In this document: positions 62,571 through 64,000 of the stretch, one piece after another | Position numbering within the stretch: position 1 is the first letter of the stretch | Layout: every line of letters begins with the position of its first letter | Assembly: GCF_028621715.1 (NCBI RefSeq) | Contig: NZ_CP117466.1 | Span: 2,864,501-2,928,500 of the forward strand | Length of the DNA stretch: 64,000 nucleotides | Source: Paracoccus marcusii | GTDB taxonomy: Bacteria; Pseudomonadota; Alphaproteobacteria; Rhodobacterales; Rhodobacteraceae | Direction of reading: 5' to 3' | Program-made: the position numbers and the translations under genes | The notes under the pieces: generated by a model | What the model saw: the letters and a program-made list of their open reading frames with translations, nothing else | Databases searched by the model: none | Told to the model about the DNA's origin: nothing

Positions 62571-64000
62571 ATGCGAATCTTCGAAAACCTTAACAAATCC
62601 GCGATCAGGGGGGCTGCCTTGGGTCTGCTGACCCTGACGGGCGGTGTTGCATCTATGCCGCTGGCAACCCTTGCCGAACCTGTCCATGGCATTGCAATCT
62701 ATGGAGAACCTGCCCTGCAACAGGGCTTTGCACATTTGCCCTATGCCAACCCGGACGCGCCCAAGGGCGGTACGATTCGGCTGGCGGAACCGGGCGGGTT
62801 CGACAGTCTGAAACCTTGGGTGCTGAAGGGCAATGCCGCATGGGGCGTGGGCGTCCACGTGACGGAATCCCTGATGATGCGGTCGATCGACGAACCGTTC
62901 ACCCTTTACGGCCTGCTGGCCGAGACGATCGAGGTCGCGCCCGACCGGCAATGGGTCGAGTTCACCCTGCGCGAGGAGGCGCGGTTTTCCGACGGCAGTC
63001 CGGTCACCGTCGACGACGTGATCTGGTCCTATGAGACGCTTGGGACGCAGGGCCATCCCCGCTATCTGGCGGCCTGGTCGCGCGTCGACAGGATCGAGGC
63101 CACGGGCCCCCGCAGCGTACGCCTGACCTTCACCGAACCCGACCGAGAGCTGCCCCTGCTGATGGGGTTGCGTCCGATCCTGAAGAAGGCCCAGTGGGAG
63201 GGGCAGGATTTCGCCGCCTCCTCGCTCGAGGCGCCGATCGGCAGCGGCGCCTATGTCGTCGATCAGGTCGAGCCGGGGCGGTCGATCAGCTTTCGCCGCA
63301 ACCCCGACTATTGGGGCCGCGATCTGCCCCTGATGGCGGGGGTGAACAATTTCGACGTCATCCGCTATGACTATTTCGCCGATGCCAACGCGATGTTCGA
63401 GGCGTTCAAGGCCGGTGCCGTCACCGTCTGGCGCGAACTGTCGGCGCAGAAATGGGCCAGCGAATACGGCTTTCCGCTGATGACGGACGGACGCGCGGTC
63501 CAGGCAGAGATCCCGAACGAACGCCCCTCGGGCATCGTCGGCCTGGTGATGAACACGCGCAACCCGGCCTTCGCCGATTGGCGCGTGCGGCAGGCGCTGA
63601 TCGAGATGTTCAACTTCCGCTTCATCAACCAGACCTTGAACGGCGGTGCCGATCCCCGGATCACGTCCTATTTCTCGAACTCGGTCCTGGCGATGCAGGA
63701 CGGGCCGGCGACGGGGCGCGTGGCGGAACTGCTGGCGCCGTTCGCGGCCGACCTGCCGCCCGGCACGCTGGACGGCTATACCCTGCCCGAAGGTTCGGAC
63801 CGCGCGATGGACCGCGCCGGTGTCCGCCGCGCGATGGCGCTGATGGCCGATGCCGGCTGGACGGTTCAGGACGGACAGCTGAAGAACGCGCAGGGCCAGC
63901 CCTTCGCCTTCGAGATCCTGCTGAACCAGAACGGCACCGCGATGCGCAGCGGGTCCGAGGTCCAGCAGATCGTGAACATCTATGTCGAGGCGCTGCGCCC
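62571..64000 (+). CDS. Oligopeptide-type ABC binding protein, family 5 (3' end outside window)
   Basis: The frame from ATG 62571 runs open to the window edge (476 codons). A signal peptide with hydrophobic core AALGLLTLTGGVASMPLATL precedes EPVHGIAIYG. Family-5 (DppA/OppA/YejA) signatures follow: GFAHLPYANPDAPKGGTIRL, WVEFTLREEARFSDGSPVTV, VDDVIWSYETL, GSGAYVVDQVEPGRSISFRR and YWGRDLPLMAGVNNFDVIRY. The GG and YWG segments resemble the YejA subgroup, so a yejABEF-type importer may continue to the right. The start ATG lacks a clear ribosome site (GGCAGGCA only). Ligand: peptides or related; not resolved. Confidence 0.9.
   Translation, partial: MRIFENLNKSAIRGAALGLLTLTGGVASMPLATLAEPVHGIAIYGEPALQQGFAHLPYANPDAPKGGTIRLAEPGGFDSLKPWVLKGNAAWGVGVHVTESLMMRSIDEPFTLYGLLAETIEVAPDRQWVEFTLREEARFSDGSPVTVDDVIWSYETLGTQGHPRYLAAWSRVDRIEATGPRSVRLTFTEPDRELPLLMGLRPILKKAQWEGQDFAASSLEAPIGSGAYVVDQVEPGRSISFRRNPDYWGRDLPLMAGVNNFDVIRYDYFADANAMFEAFKAGAVTVWRELSAQKWASEYGFPLMTDGRAVQAEIPNERPSGIVGLVMNTRNPAFADWRVRQALIEMFNFRFINQTLNGGADPRITSYFSNSVLAMQDGPATGRVAELLAPFAADLPPGTLDGYTLPEGSDRAMDRAGVRRAMALMADAGWTVQDGQLKNAQGQPFAFEILLNQNGTAMRSGSEVQQIVNIYVEALR

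Overview
The window is a GC-rich stretch (about two thirds G+C) of an alphaproteobacterial chromosome. A Rhodobacteraceae member close to Paracoccus is the best guess. That rests on gene content and order (YebC, DUF1127, GapR/DUF2312, an alphaproteobacterial-type delta-prime, ThyX, SdhE beside BdhA) and on codon bias; it was not tested by a search. Genes are packed tightly, with many ATGA, GTGA or TGATG overlaps. I see no insertion sequence, prophage, CRISPR array, rRNA or obvious genomic island. No gap between genes exceeds about 260 bp.

Layout. 1-4.2 kb is ureide/purine catabolism: the end of an IclR regulator, an NCS2 purine permease, a PuuE-UraD fusion and ureidoglycine aminohydrolase, with a perfect 25-bp inverted repeat between the divergent permease and puuE. 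4.2-11.1 kb holds housekeeping and small genes: DUF3140, an acyltransferase cut by an in-frame stop, a DMT exporter, yebC, DUF1127, an SLC13 transporter, a YmdB-type phosphoesterase and a cold-shock protein. tRNA-Thr(TGT) follows. 11.4-17.5 kb has a fused iron-type ABC permease, an unrecognised protein, GapR, a small membrane protein, dtd, an RhlE helicase and tdk. 17.5-23 kb is a co-directional run: D,D-carboxypeptidase, tmk, holB, tatD, an MBL hydrolase and an AEC transporter.

23-29.3 kb (minus strand) is a spermidine/putrescine-type ABC operon with two tandem binding-protein paralogues and a hemerythrin gene coupled to its end. 29.5-32 kb has a DbpA-like helicase and a thioesterase. 32.1-39.6 kb is a TPP-riboswitch operon, thiD-thiO-thiS-thiG-thiE-thiF-thiY-tenA-thiZ-thiX. 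It makes the thiazole half, couples the halves and imports or salvages pyrimidine; thiC is absent here. metN-metI-metQ follow on the minus strand.

42.3-48.1 kb is a three-gene signalling operon: a hybrid histidine kinase with three receivers, CheR, and an HWE kinase flanked by receivers. 48.2-53.7 kb has cytochrome b561, then an overlapping four-gene envelope cluster (CDP-alcohol phosphatidyltransferase, membrane sulfatase/LTA-synthase-like enzyme, flippase-like membrane protein, GT4 glycosyltransferase) and a VOC protein. 53.7-56.8 kb is a PepSY-regulator-kinase operon divergent from a small RTX protein. The shared intergenic region carries a two-fold symmetric array of 11-bp-phased repeats, a strong candidate operator.

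56.8-64 kb has thyX, gloA, a MarR regulator, sdhE with an XRE regulator, an aspartate-family aminotransferase, a host-attachment-family protein, a 25-residue membrane peptide, bdhA and the start of an oligopeptide-type binding protein that runs off the window. Between bdhA and that gene is a compact promoter-hairpin-terminator unit. It looks like an unannotated small RNA of about 75 nt, or a terminated leader of bdhA, and is the most interesting noncoding element seen.
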